From assembly GCF_013386165.1 (NCBI RefSeq), contig NZ_JACAOS010000015.1, positions 445,594 through 509,593 on the forward strand: DNA of 64,000 bases, in the 5' to 3' direction. The notes under the pieces were generated by a model. That model did not search any database and had not been told where the DNA came from. It saw nothing but the letters and a program-made list of their open reading frames with translations. Every line of letters starts with the position of its first letter. The first letter of the stretch is position 1. This stretch comes from Pseudomonas gingeri (GTDB lineage: Bacteria; Pseudomonadota; Gammaproteobacteria; Pseudomonadales; Pseudomonadaceae). Below are positions 27,146 to 36,544 of the stretch, piece after piece. The position numbers and the translations under genes were made by a program.

Positions 27146-27988
27146 ATGAACTACTGGATCAGCGCCCTCGCCGACCTGCAGAACCAGGGTGAACCCTGCG
27201 TGCTGGTGACCATCATCGAAGAGCTCGGCTCGACGCCGCGCAATGCCGGTTCGAAAATGGTCATCAGCGCCGCCAGCACCTTCGATACCATTGGCGGCGG
27301 TCACCTGGAATACAAGGCGATGCAGATCGCCCGGGACATGCTCGCCCGCGGCCAGCAGAACACCCATCTCGAGCGTTTCAGCCTGGGCGCTAGCCTCGGC
27401 CAGTGCTGCGGCGGAGTCACCGTGCTGTTGTTCGAACCCATGGGTCAGGTCCAGGCGGAAATCGCGGTATTCGGCGCCGGCCATGTCGGCCGCGCCCTGG
27501 TCCCGCTGCTCGCCAGCCTACCCTGCCGGGTGCGCTGGATCGATTCCCGTGAACAGGAATTTCCGGCGCAGCTGCCCAGCGGTGTGCGCAAGATTGTCAG
27601 TGAAGAGCCGGTGGATGAAATCGACAACCTGCCCGCCGGCAGCTACTGCATCGTCATGACCCATAACCACCCGCTCGACCTGGAGCTCAGCGCCGCGATC
27701 CTCAAGCGCAACGACTTCGCCTACTTCGGCCTGATCGGCTCGAAGACCAAACGGGTCAAGTTCGAACACCGCCTGCGCGAGCGCGGTTTCGAGGGCAGCG
27801 TGCTGCAACGCATGCGCTGCCCGCTGGGGTTGGCCGAAGTCAAAGGCAAGCTGCCTGTGGAAATCGCCATCTCCATCGCCGGCGAAATCATTGCCACCTA
27901 TAACGCGAATTTCGGCCAGCACAGCGCGAGCGCCGAACCTATTGCCAAACTGCTGCCGGCTTCACGCCGCAGCCAGGCCACAAACTGA
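27146..27988 (+). CDS. xdhC: Xanthine dehydrogenase accessory protein XdhC
   Basis: 280 residues from the ATG at 27146 (AGAGG site). XdhC binds molybdopterin, helps sulfurate the Mo centre and loads it into XdhB. The N-terminal domain has SALADLQNQGEPCVLVTIIE and the GQCCGGVTVLLFEP segment. The C-terminal Rossmann-like domain has VFGAGHVGRALVPLLASLPC. It lies 169 bases after xdhB and eight bases before guaD, so it forms an operon at least with guaD. Confidence 0.95.
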   Translation: MNYWISALADLQNQGEPCVLVTIIEELGSTPRNAGSKMVISAASTFDTIGGGHLEYKAMQIARDMLARGQQNTHLERFSLGASLGQCCGGVTVLLFEPMGQVQAEIAVFGAGHVGRALVPLLASLPCRVRWIDSREQEFPAQLPSGVRKIVSEEPVDEIDNLPAGSYCIVMTHNHPLDLELSAAILKRNDFAYFGLIGSKTKRVKFEHRLRERGFEGSVLQRMRCPLGLAEVKGKLPVEIAISIAGEIIATYNANFGQHSASAEPIAKLLPASRRSQATN

Positions 27989-27996
27989 GAGAAACC

Positions 27997-29304
27997 ATGC
28001 CTTCTTCTACCCGCACTGCCTACCGCGCCGCCCTCCTGCACAGCCTCGCCGATCCGGCCGAGGTCGGCATCGAGGCGTCCTATGAATATTTCGAAGATGG
28101 CCTGCTGGTGGTCGAGAACGGCCGCATCAGTGCCCTCGGCGCGGCCAGCGAATTGCTGCCAACCCTGCCTGCCGATGTTGAAGTCATCCACTACACCGAC
28201 GCACTGATCACTCCGGGCTTTATCGACACCCATATCCACCTGCCGCAAACCGGCATGGTCGGTGCCTATGGCGAGCAGTTGCTGGACTGGTTGAACACCT
28301 ACACCTTTCCCTGCGAAAGCCAGTTCGCCGACCGGGCCCATGCCGAGGAAGTCGCGGATATCTTCATCAAGGAGTTGCTGCGCAACGGCACCACCACCGC
28401 CCTGGTCTTCGGCAGCGTGCATCCGCAATCGGTGGAGGCGTTCTTCGAGGCCGCCGAGAAACTCGACCTGCGGATGATCGCCGGCAAGGTGATGATGGAC
28501 CGCAACGCGCCGGACGACCTGACCGACACCGCCGAGTCCGGTTACCTGGAGAGCAAGGCGCTGATCGAACGCTGGCATGGCAAGGGTCGCCTGCACTATG
28601 CGGTGACGCCGCGTTTCGCGCCGACCTCAACCCCGGAGCAATTGACCCTGGCCGGCCAACTGCTGGGCGAATACCCGGACCTGTACATGCAGACCCACAT
28701 CAGTGAGAACCTGCAGGAAGTGCAATGGGTCAAGGAGCTGTTCCCGGAGCGCAAGGGCTATCTGGATGTCTATGACCACTACAAGCTGCTGGGTGAACGC
28801 TCGGTGTTCGCCCACGGGGTGCACCTGTGTGACGACGAATGCGCGCGGCTGGCGCAGACCGGTTCGGCGGTGGCGTTCTGCCCGACGTCGAACTTCTTCC
28901 TCGGCAGCGGCTTGTTCAACCTGCCGATGGCGGAGAAGCACAAGTTGAATGTCGGGGTGGGCACGGACGTGGGCGGCGGCACCAGCTTCTCGATCCTGCA
29001 GACGCTGAACGAAGCCTACAAGGTGATGCAACTGCAAGGGGCGCGGTTGAGCCCGTTCAAGTCACTGTATCTGGCGACCCTGGGTGGCGCCCGGGCGTTG
29101 CGCCTGGAAGACCGGATCGGCAGCCTGCAGCCGGGCAGCGACGCTGACTTCCTGGTGCTGGATTACCACGCCACGCCGCTGCTCAGTTATCGCCTGAAGC
29201 AGGCCAGGAACATTGCCGAGACCCTGTTCGTGCTGATGACCCTGGGGGATGACCGGACGGTGAAGCAGACCTATGCGGCGGGGAATCTGGTACATCAGCG
29301 CTAA
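27997..29304 (+). CDS. guaD: Guanine deaminase
   Basis: 435 residues. Converts guanine to xanthine, the substrate of XdhAB. It belongs to the amidohydrolase superfamily: the zinc HxH motif is in FIDTHIHLPQTGMVGAYGEQ, with the guanine deaminase hallmark LLDWLNTYTFPCE; further metal and active-site residues are in MQTHISENLQEV, FAHGVHLCDDE and VGVGTDVGGGTSFS. Length is normal for the family. It begins eight bases after xdhC with a GAGAG site. A REP pair follows the stop and probably marks the operon end. Confidence 0.96.
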   Translation: MPSSTRTAYRAALLHSLADPAEVGIEASYEYFEDGLLVVENGRISALGAASELLPTLPADVEVIHYTDALITPGFIDTHIHLPQTGMVGAYGEQLLDWLNTYTFPCESQFADRAHAEEVADIFIKELLRNGTTTALVFGSVHPQSVEAFFEAAEKLDLRMIAGKVMMDRNAPDDLTDTAESGYLESKALIERWHGKGRLHYAVTPRFAPTSTPEQLTLAGQLLGEYPDLYMQTHISENLQEVQWVKELFPERKGYLDVYDHYKLLGERSVFAHGVHLCDDECARLAQTGSAVAFCPTSNFFLGSGLFNLPMAEKHKLNVGVGTDVGGGTSFSILQTLNEAYKVMQLQGARLSPFKSLYLATLGGARALRLEDRIGSLQPGSDADFLVLDYHATPLLSYRLKQARNIAETLFVLMTLGDDRTVKQTYAAGNLVHQR

Positions 29305-29334
29305 GGCCACTCGATCTCATCAACAACAGATGAC

Positions 29335-29425
29335 CTGTAGGAGCCGGCTTGCTGGCGATAGCAATCTCTCAGGCGACGGCGATGTCGGCCATCCGTTCGT
29401 ATCGCCAGCAAGCCGGCTCCTACAA
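29335..29425. repeat. REP palindrome pair (GAGCCGGCTTGCTGGCGAT type)
   Basis: Forward copy at 29335-29360 (CCTGTAGGAGCCGGCTTGCT, then GGCGAT) and inverted copy at 29400-29425 (TATCGCCAGCAAGCCGGCTC, then CTACAA). Sits between the convergent guaD and GntR genes. Confidence 0.9.
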
Positions 29426-29468
29426 CCGCAGTTACGAGTTAAGGTCAAGACGGTCCCAAAGGTCCGCC

Positions 29469-30233
29469 CTACAGCTTTGCCCCCGAGCGCCCCGGCTTCT
29501 TGGCCAGCAACAAATGCGAGAACACCGCATGCAGGTCATCCGACGCACTCTCCTCATCGAGGTTGAGCTTGCTGTCGATATGGTCCATGTGGTGCATCAT
29601 CAAATCCACCGCCAACACCGCATCCCGCGCCTCGATGGCATCGATCAACTGGGTGTGTTCATCATAGGAACAGTGGGAGCGATTACCGCTCTCGTACTGG
29701 GCGATGATCAACGAAGTCTGCGACACCAGGCTGCGCTGGAAGCTGATCAGCGGGGCATTCTTCGCCGCTTCTGCGAGCTTGAGGTGGAACTCGCCGGAAA
29801 GACGGATGCCCGCCCCACGATCACCACGGGAAAAACTGTCGCGCTCGTCGTTGACCATCTGCCGCAACTGGGCCAGGTCCTCGGTCGTGGCGTGCAATAC
29901 CGCCAGCTCGGTAATCGCCTTCTCCACCATGCGCCGGGCCAGGAACACCTGGCGAGCTTCCTCGACACTGGGACTGGCGACGACCGCGCCACGATTCGGA
30001 CGCAACAACACCACGCCTTCATGGGCCAGGCGCGACAGGGCACGGCGAATGATGGTGCGACTGACCCCGAAAATTTCCCCCAGCGCTTCTTCGCTCAACT
30101 TGGTACCGGGCGCCAGCCGTTGTTCGAGAATGGCCTCGAAGATATGTGCGTAGACGATATCGTCCTGGGTCCCGGTGCGGCCGGCCTTGCCAGCGCGCGG
30201 TTGTTTCTTGAGGGGCTGCAACTGTTCGTTCAT
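29469..30233 (-). CDS. GntR/FCD regulator divergent from the BenE-type transporter
   Basis: 254 residues from the ATG at 30233; the reading frame extends upstream but the stretch there has no family similarity. A basic N-terminal extension precedes the winged helix (LSEEALGEIFGVSRTIIRRA). The FCD domain covers ~residues 100-235 with the metal-site pattern SGEFHLKLAEAA and MMHHMDHIDSKLNLD. It is divergent from the transporter gene with a ~230-base spacer and lies at the end of the purine block, so it probably controls the transporter or guaD. A TTGT-AC-ACAA site at 30325-30334 fits the operator style of this family. Confidence 0.92.
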   Translation of the reverse strand: MNEQLQPLKKQPRAGKAGRTGTQDDIVYAHIFEAILEQRLAPGTKLSEEALGEIFGVSRTIIRRALSRLAHEGVVLLRPNRGAVVASPSVEEARQVFLARRMVEKAITELAVLHATTEDLAQLRQMVNDERDSFSRGDRGAGIRLSGEFHLKLAEAAKNAPLISFQRSLVSQTSLIIAQYESGNRSHCSYDEHTQLIDAIEARDAVLAVDLMMHHMDHIDSKLNLDEESASDDLHAVFSHLLLAKKPGRSGAKL

Positions 30234-30324
30234 GGGCACTCGGATCGGAAACGGCGGCGAATGGACCCTGACTGGCGAACGGCACAGCGGGTCACTGACA
30301 AGTAGCGCGTAAAAGCATGGCACA

Positions 30325-30334
30325 TTGTACACAA
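30325..30334. promoter_or_regulatory. Candidate GntR operator (TTGTACACAA)
   Basis: TTGT and ACAA arms around AC, in the spacer between the divergent GntR regulator and the BenE-type transporter. Many FCD regulators bind such short palindromes. No second copy was seen. Confidence 0.35.
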
Positions 30335-30460
30335 AGCCGGGTGCCAACACGACTGTACGGCTGTTTGTCGCGCCGGCTGTATTGCAATCAGCAGTTACCT
30401 TTACGTTTAGTCTACCTAAAGCGTTACCGCCCGTTTTCCCTGTACAAGGAATGCCGTTCC

Positions 30461-31651
30461 ATGACCGACCTGACCCAGGCACGCCTGCGCCCATTGGCCG
30501 ACACTTCGCCTTCCGCCGTGGTCGCCGGTTTTATCGCGATGATGACCGGCTACACCAGTTCCCTGGTGCTGATGTTCCAGGCCGGGCAAGCCGCCGGGCT
30601 GAGCAGCGGACAGATCTCTTCGTGGATCTGGGCCCTGTCCATCGGCATGGCGATTTGCAGTATCGGCCTGTCCCTGCGTTATCGCACACCAATCACCATT
30701 GCCTGGTCGACGCCCGGGGCGGCGCTGCTGATCACCAGCCTGTCCGGGGTGACCTACGGCGAGGCCATCGGTGCCTACATCACCTGCGCGGTGCTGGTGA
30801 CGATTTGCGGCCTGACCGGCAGTTTCGAGAAGCTGGTCAAACGCCTGCCGTCGTCACTGGCGGCGGCGTTGCTGGCGGGCATTCTGTTCAAGATCGGCAG
30901 CGAGATCTTCGTCGCCGCGCAGCATCGCACCGGGCTGGTGCTGGGGATGTTCTTCAGCTACCTGATCATCAAGCGCCTGTCGCCGCGTTATGCCGTGCTC
31001 GCCGCCCTGCTGGTCGGCACTGCCCTTTCGGGGCTGCTGGGGTTGCTGGATTTCAGCGGCTTCCACCTGGAGGTAGCGACGCCGGTGTGGACCACGCCGT
31101 CGTTCTCCCTGGCCGCGACCATCAGCATCGGCATTCCGCTGTTCGTGGTGGCCATGACCTCGCAGAACATGCCCGGCATCGCCGTGCTGCGCGCCGACGG
31201 CTATAACGTGCCGGCCTCGCCCTTGATCAGCGTGACCGGGATCGCCTCGCTGCTGCTGGCGCCCTTCGGTTCCCACGGGATCAACCTGGCGGCCATCAGC
31301 GCGGCCATCTGCACCGGGCCCCATGCCCATGAGGACAAGAGCAAGCGCTACACGGCCGCCGTCTGGTGCGGGATTTTCTACGGGATTGCCGGGACCTTCG
31401 GGGCGACGCTTGCGGCCCTGTTTGCCGCCCTGCCCAAGGAGCTGGTGCTGTCGATCGCGGCGTTGGCCCTGTTCGGTTCGATCATGAACGGTTTGAACCT
31501 GGCCATGACCGAGCCCAAGGAGCGGGAAGCGGCACTGATCACCTTTATGGTGACGGCGTCGGGGTTCACGCTGTTTTCGGTGGGCTCGGCGTTCTGGGGG
31601 ATTGTGGCGGGGGTGTTGACGCTGCTGATCCTCAATTGGCGCAAGGCCTAG
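30461..31651 (+). CDS. BenE-family membrane transporter
   Basis: 396 residues from the ATG at 30461, with AAGGA ten bases upstream; the frame is open back to 30317 but without protein-like sequence. About 11-12 hydrophobic segments make up nearly the whole protein (FIAMMTGYTSSLVLMFQAGQ, MAICSIGLSLRYRTPITIAW, LISVTGIASLLLAPFGSHGI). The pattern WSTPGAALLITSLSGVTYGE and FGSHGINLAAISAAICTGPH is typical of the benzoate/H+ symporter BenE family. The context beside guaD and a GntR regulator suggests an anionic or aromatic metabolite, possibly a purine-related one; this is inference. Monocistronic, followed by a REP pair. Confidence 0.88.
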   Translation: MTDLTQARLRPLADTSPSAVVAGFIAMMTGYTSSLVLMFQAGQAAGLSSGQISSWIWALSIGMAICSIGLSLRYRTPITIAWSTPGAALLITSLSGVTYGEAIGAYITCAVLVTICGLTGSFEKLVKRLPSSLAAALLAGILFKIGSEIFVAAQHRTGLVLGMFFSYLIIKRLSPRYAVLAALLVGTALSGLLGLLDFSGFHLEVATPVWTTPSFSLAATISIGIPLFVVAMTSQNMPGIAVLRADGYNVPASPLISVTGIASLLLAPFGSHGINLAAISAAICTGPHAHEDKSKRYTAAVWCGIFYGIAGTFGATLAALFAALPKELVLSIAALALFGSIMNGLNLAMTEPKEREAALITFMVTASGFTLFSVGSAFWGIVAGVLTLLILNWRKA

Positions 31652-31672
31652 ATCCTGAAGACCGCACAAAAC

Positions 31673-31760
31673 CTGTAGGAGCCCGGCTTGCCGGCGATGG
31701 CGTCGGCAATATGGATGCAAGACTTGCTGGCCTCATCGCCGGCAAGCCGGGCTCCTACAA
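31673..31760. repeat. REP palindrome pair (GAGCCCGGCTTGCCGGCGAT type)
   Basis: A third REP variant: forward copy at 31673-31699 (TGTAGGAGCCCGGCTTGCCG, then GCGAT) and inverted copy at 31735-31760 (CATCGCCGGCAAGCCGGGCT, then CCTACA). It sits between the transporter stop and the chemoreceptor stop. Confidence 0.9.
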
Positions 31761-31787
31761 GGAATGAGTTCAGCCGGGGCTGAAAAG

Positions 31788-33755
31788 TCAGATCCGGAAA
31801 TGCCCGACCATCCCCTTCAATTCCATCCCCAACTGCGCCAGTTCGATGCTTGACGCCGCGTTGCCCTGCATCGCCAGCGCCGACTGATCGGCACTGGCGC
31901 GAATGCTGGTCACGCTACGGTTGATCTCTTCGGCCACCGAACTCTGTTCCTCGGCCGCCGCCGCAATCTGCTGGTTCATCTGCTGGATCAGCGACACCGC
32001 CGCAGCGATGCTGCCCAGCGCGCTCTCGGTCTGCAATGCATCACTGACCGCCAGCTTGACCAACTCACCACTGCTCTGGATCTGATGTACCGAAGCCTGC
32101 GCCGCGGTGCGCAAGGCACTGACCAGGCGTTCGATCTCTTCGGTGGATTGCTGGGTGCGTTTGGCCAGGGCCCGGACCTCATCGGCCACCACGGCAAAAC
32201 CACGGCCCTGCTCGCCGGCGCGGGCCGCCTCGATGGCGGCATTGAGGGCCAGCAGGTTGGTCTGCTCGGCCACGCTCTTGATCACGCCGAGCACCGTGCC
32301 GATATTCTGGATTTCCGCGCTGAGGCTTTCGATGCTATGGCTCGCCGAACTGGCCGAATCCGCCAGTTGCTCGATGCGCTGCATGCTCTGACGTACCACC
32401 TGCTGGCCGCTGTCGACCTTGTCGTCGGCGGTTTGCGCCGCCTGGGCGGCCTCTTCGGCGTTGCGGGCGACATCGTGCACCGTGGCCGTCATCTGGTTCA
32501 TCGCGGTGGCGACCTGTTCGGTTTCTTCCTTCTGGGTGCTGACTTCCAGGTTGGTCTGCTCGGTCACCGCCGACAACGAATGCGCCGAAGTCGCCAGTTG
32601 CTCGATCCCCGCCTGCAGGCCGCTGACGATACCGCTCAACCCCGCGCCCATCTGCTGCATGGCCTGCATCAGTTGGCCGATTTCGTCGCGGCGCTTGACC
32701 TCCACCTTGCCGGTCAGGTCACCAGCGGCAATCTGCTGAGCGACCAGGATGACACTGCGCAGCGGCGCGACGATCAGGCGGGTAATCACAAACGCCGCCA
32801 CCAGACCAACCAGCAAGGCCAGCGCGGAGGAGCCGATGATCAGCATTGAGTTCTTCTTCAGCTCGGCCTGCATCGACTGGTCCTCGGCGGCATAAGCCTG
32901 GTTGACCCGCTCCGTCACCTGGGCCGCGCGCTCATGCAACTGCTGGGAGACCTTTTTCTCCTGTTCCAGCAAGCCGGTATATTCAGTCAACTTTTCGCCG
33001 AAGCTGGCGATGTGGCCACTGACCTCGGTCAGCACCGTCTGGTAGCCCGGGTCCTTGACCGCGGTCTTGAGTTGTTCCACCTGGGCCAAGGCCTGGTCGG
33101 CCTGCTCGATCTTGCCCTTGTTCTCGTTCTCTTCATCGCCTTTGCGGCTCTGGTCGAGGCGCACCCGGGCCTCGTTCATCGCCTGCAACATCAACTGCGA
33201 GACATGGCTGACCTGGCCGGCCTGCTCGACAAACTCCTTGCCGTCCTTGCCTTGGGAATCCTTGAGGGCATAGGTGCCATCGTCGGACAGGCCGGACTGC
33301 AGCACATCCAGGTTGTTGGCCACGCTGGCCACCGACCAAGTGGCCATTTCCAGCGCCAGGTCCTTGGTCTGGGTCAACTCGACGAATTCATCGAAGGCCT
33401 TGCGATAAGCGCCCAGGGCCTGCTCGACATCGGTCATGACCGGCACATTGGCCACCGATTGCGTCTTGAGGACCTGCGCCTGCGCCAACAGGCCGTCAAC
33501 GCCCTGATGCAGGGCATCAACGGTCTTGGGGTCCGAATGCAGTGCGTATTCCTGCTCCAGCAAACGCACCCTGAGCAGTTGGCTGTTGAGCGACGACATC
33601 TGCTTGAGTCCATCGAAGCGCAAGCTGATGGTTTGCAAGGACCAGACACCGATCGCCGCCACCAGGCCGGTCAGCAGCAATACCAGGAAAAACCCGATAC
33701 CCAGTTTCTTCGCCATACCGAGGTTGGCGAAACGTCCTTGCACGGCAGAAATCAT
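31788..33755 (-). CDS. Methyl-accepting chemotaxis protein with a large helical sensor domain
   Basis: 655 residues from the ATG at 33755. A first membrane helix ([20 protein letters not shown]), a periplasmic sensor of ~250 residues that is all-helical (about residues 45-295), a second helix ([20 protein letters not shown]), a HAMP domain ([20 protein letters not shown]) and a methyl-accepting signalling domain with the highly conserved hairpin [20 protein letters not shown] and [17 protein letters not shown]. The sensor size and helical pattern resemble the HBM (McpS-like) class, which binds TCA-cycle acids or other organic acids; the ligand here is unknown. It signals through CheW-CheA to the flagellum. 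Monocistronic. Confidence 0.93.
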   Translation of the reverse strand: MISAVQGRFANLGMAKKLGIGFFLVLLLTGLVAAIGVWSLQTISLRFDGLKQMSSLNSQLLRVRLLEQEYALHSDPKTVDALHQGVDGLLAQAQVLKTQSVANVPVMTDVEQALGAYRKAFDEFVELTQTKDLALEMATWSVASVANNLDVLQSGLSDDGTYALKDSQGKDGKEFVEQAGQVSHVSQLMLQAMNEARVRLDQSRKGDEENENKGKIEQADQALAQVEQLKTAVKDPGYQTVLTEVSGHIASFGEKLTEYTGLLEQEKKVSQQLHERAAQVTERVNQAYAAEDQSMQAELKKNSMLIIGSSALALLVGLVAAFVITRLIVAPLRSVILVAQQIAAGDLTGKVEVKRRDEIGQLMQAMQQMGAGLSGIVSGLQAGIEQLATSAHSLSAVTEQTNLEVSTQKEETEQVATAMNQMTATVHDVARNAEEAAQAAQTADDKVDSGQQVVRQSMQRIEQLADSASSASHSIESLSAEIQNIGTVLGVIKSVAEQTNLLALNAAIEAARAGEQGRGFAVVADEVRALAKRTQQSTEEIERLVSALRTAAQASVHQIQSSGELVKLAVSDALQTESALGSIAAAVSLIQQMNQQIAAAAEEQSSVAEEINRSVTSIRASADQSALAMQGNAASSIELAQLGMELKGMVGHFRI

Positions 33756-33872
33756 GGCGCTTAATCCCCGATTTAGAATGCTGAAGGTACACACGCCCGT
33801 TCAAGATTCATGCAGATTGGCAACCGGGACGGGTAAAGCACAAGCCTATGGCGCCGGAATAATGGCCAAAAG

Positions 33873-35297
33873 CTACATCCGCGTCGCTTTCAGAATGGTC
33901 GAGGTCGATTCGGCGCCTCCCAGTAAACGGAAGAGCTTCTGCGCACGCAGATCCGAAGCATAGGACACATTTATCCGTAGCCAGTCGCTGGTTGTGCCTT
34001 GCGGCATAAAGGCCTCGCCCGGAGCCAGCAGCACCCCCAGCTTGCGCGCCTGGGCCAGGACTTGCGCCAGCGGATAACCCGGGCTGCGGGCCCAGATGAA
34101 CATACCACCGACAGGCTCGGCGAACACCTCCCAACCCGCCCTCTCCAGGGTGTCCAGGGTGGTGACCCGCTCGACGTTCAGACGCTGGCGCAATCGCTGC
34201 ACCAACTTGCGGTAGGTGCCATTGGCCAGCAGCATGGCGACCACACATTCGGCAAAACGCGAGGCACCGAGGCTGGTGATCATCTTCACTTGCGCCAGGC
34301 GCTGGATCAGTTCGCCCCGGGCGCGGACAAAACCGATCCGCAACGAGCTGCTCAGGGTTTTCGAAAAGCCACCCACGTAGATCACCCGTTGGGCGCTGTC
34401 CAGCGCGGCCAACTGTACGCCGGGCCCGCTTTGCAGATCGCTGTAGATACCGTCTTCGACGATCAGGAAGTCATGGGCCTGGGCCAGTTGCAACAATTGC
34501 GTCGCCGCCGCCAGGGTCAGGCTGGTGCCGGTCGGGTTGTGGTAGAGGCTGTTGATGAACAGGCAGCGCGGGCGGTACTGCTGCAACAGCTTGGACAGTT
34601 GTTCCATGTCCGGCCCGGAATGTGTCCGCTCCACCTCAAGCAGCTTGACCCCCTGCAGCGCAAGCAGCTTGTACAGGTTGGCGTAACCCGGCGTTTCCAC
34701 CAGTACACAGTCACCCGGCTTGAGCAGGTGACGCACCAACAGGTCCAGCGCCTGGGTGACGCCGTGGGTCGTCAGTATCTGCTCGGGTGCGCAGGAGATG
34801 CCCTTTTGCGTCAGGCGCTTCTGGATCTGTTGGCGCAATGCCAATAGACCCAGGGGCGTGCTGTAGCTGAACATCCCATGCATCTGCGTACGGCTGACCT
34901 GGCGAATGGCATAGGCGATGTCATCACTCTCGCGCCAACTTTCGGGCACCCAACCACAGCCCAACTTCAGCTCGCCCAGGGGATGTTCGCTGAAAGCGCC
35001 CCACTCCGCTTCCAAGCCTTCGTACCACTGCGACTCGCCGTTGTCGCGGGCGTCGCCGTGGGCATCCGAGACAATAAAGGCCGAGCCGTTGCGTGGCGCC
35101 AGCACGCCTTGTGCGACCAGGCGTTGGCAGGCTTCGAGGACATTCGCCTGGCTGAGCAGGTTGTCCTTGGCCAACTGTCGAACGGATGGCAGGCGAGTCC
35201 CCGGGCCCGCGCGCTGACAGCGAATCCACTCGATCACGGCATTGACGATTTGCTGCACGACGGGGACCAGCGCCTGCCGATCAATTTCCAAATCCAT
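33873..35297 (-). CDS. MocR-type GntR regulator with aminotransferase domain
   Basis: 474 residues. The N-terminal winged helix is GntR-like (PGTRLPSVRQLAKDNLLSQA, NVLEACQRLVAQG). From about residue 100 a fold-type I aminotransferase domain follows, with the PLP-binding lysine in YVGGFSKTLSSSLRIGFVRA and the aspartate region LIVEDGIYSDL. MocR proteins use PLP as a sensor cofactor rather than for catalysis, although a residual activity is possible. No PLP-pathway gene is adjacent. The gene seems to be alone, with the SDR gene ending beyond it in the same direction. Start ATG at 35297. Confidence 0.93.
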   Translation of the reverse strand: MDLEIDRQALVPVVQQIVNAVIEWIRCQRAGPGTRLPSVRQLAKDNLLSQANVLEACQRLVAQGVLAPRNGSAFIVSDAHGDARDNGESQWYEGLEAEWGAFSEHPLGELKLGCGWVPESWRESDDIAYAIRQVSRTQMHGMFSYSTPLGLLALRQQIQKRLTQKGISCAPEQILTTHGVTQALDLLVRHLLKPGDCVLVETPGYANLYKLLALQGVKLLEVERTHSGPDMEQLSKLLQQYRPRCLFINSLYHNPTGTSLTLAAATQLLQLAQAHDFLIVEDGIYSDLQSGPGVQLAALDSAQRVIYVGGFSKTLSSSLRIGFVRARGELIQRLAQVKMITSLGASRFAECVVAMLLANGTYRKLVQRLRQRLNVERVTTLDTLERAGWEVFAEPVGGMFIWARSPGYPLAQVLAQARKLGVLLAPGEAFMPQGTTSDWLRINVSYASDLRAQKLFRLLGGAESTSTILKATRM

Positions 35298-35477
35298 TCT
35301 GTTTGACGCTCCAACCCATTGTTATTTCTCGTTAAACAGTTAAACACAAAAGCCTGGGGGCCTTGCTTGCACAAAAAGCCTCTCGCCCTCGCCCTGGAAG
35401 GCCCGCCCGCCGGGCCCTGGAGACACCGGATGACACACCAAGACGAATGCACCGACCGTATTTCCAACAGCAACGGA

Positions 35478-35505
35478 CATAAAAAAACCCGCCATTAGGC
35501 GGGTT
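35478..35505 (-). terminator. Rho-independent terminator after the SDR gene
   Basis: On the minus strand AACCCGCC-TAAT-GGCGGGTT (35505-35486) is followed by TTTTTTTAT, a strong stem with a T-run. It lies about 40 bases after the SDR stop at 35548 and upstream of the MocR start. Confidence 0.9.
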
Positions 35506-35547
35506 CCTTGCAAAGGGGCTACGGCTCCGGGCGAAGCGAGCGACAGC

Positions 35548-36309
35548 TCAAATTGCGGTGGCTCCGCCGTCCACCGCCAGGGCATGGCCGGTGGTGAAGG
35601 CGGCACCGTCACTGCACAGATAAAGCACCGCGCTGGCAATCTCCTCGACCTTGCCAATGCGCCCGACCGGATGCATGGCCGCGGCGAACTCGGCCTTCTT
35701 CGGATCGGCCTCATAGGCACGACGGAACATATCGGTATCGATCACCGCAGGGCAGACGGCATTGACGCGGATTTTCTTCTTCGCGTACTCGATGGCCGCC
35801 GATTTGGTCAGGCCGATGACAGCGTGCTTGGACGCCGCGTAGATACTCATCTTCGGTGCCGCGCCCAGGCCCGCCACCGAAGCGGTATTGACGATGGCGC
35901 CGCCGCCCTGGGCCAACATCAACGGCAACTGGTACTTCATGCACAACCAGACGCCTTTGACGTTGACGCCCATGATCGCGTCGAACTCGTCCAGGGTGCC
36001 GTCGGCCAGCTTGCCTTTCTCGATCTCGATACCGGCGTTGTTGAACGCGTAATCAATCCGACCGTAGGCACTCACGGCCTGTGCCATGAGGTTCTGCACA
36101 TCGGCTTCCTGGGTAACGTTGCAGCGCACGAATACCGCGTCACCGCCAGCGCCGCGGATCAGTTCGACGGTGCCTTCACCACCGGCAACATCGAGGTCGG
36201 CAACGACCACCTTCAGGCCTTCGGCCGCAAACGCCTGGGCAGTCGCACGGCCAATGCCGGCCGCCGCGCCAGTCACCAGGGCTACCTGGCCGGAAAACGT
36301 CATGCTCAT
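35548..36309 (-). CDS. Short-chain dehydrogenase/reductase
   Basis: 253 residues, the usual classical SDR length. Cofactor motif VTGAAAGIGRATAQAF (TGxxxGxG), structural NNAG (YAFNNAGIEIEKG), catalytic serine in VNTASVAGLG and the YxxxK in SIYAASKHAVIGLTKSAA. Asp in VVADLDVAG after strand 2 suggests NAD rather than NADP. Substrate unknown; relatives reduce ketones or oxidise alcohols. The start has a GAGGA site seven bases upstream. A strong terminator follows. It is divergent from the medium-chain reductase at 36545. Confidence 0.93.
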   Translation of the reverse strand: MSMTFSGQVALVTGAAAGIGRATAQAFAAEGLKVVVADLDVAGGEGTVELIRGAGGDAVFVRCNVTQEADVQNLMAQAVSAYGRIDYAFNNAGIEIEKGKLADGTLDEFDAIMGVNVKGVWLCMKYQLPLMLAQGGGAIVNTASVAGLGAAPKMSIYAASKHAVIGLTKSAAIEYAKKKIRVNAVCPAVIDTDMFRRAYEADPKKAEFAAAMHPVGRIGKVEEIASAVLYLCSDGAAFTTGHALAVDGGATAI

Positions 36310-36544
36310 GGTTATGTCCTCAATGCAATACGATAGGGCTGCTGTGCCTTCAGTCTAGCCAGCGGACCCGCCACTGCGGCAGCACTATCAGAAGCCCGGT
36401 TAATGGCTTATGCATTGCAGTGATAAGTTCACAGGACCTTTCATCATTGAAGTGGATCGCCGCCTATTCGCCTCACCGGCAAAACTTGCCGTCTGCGCCA
36501 TGAGGGTCTATCAACAAGGCTTCATTGATCTTCGAGTGCCTGCC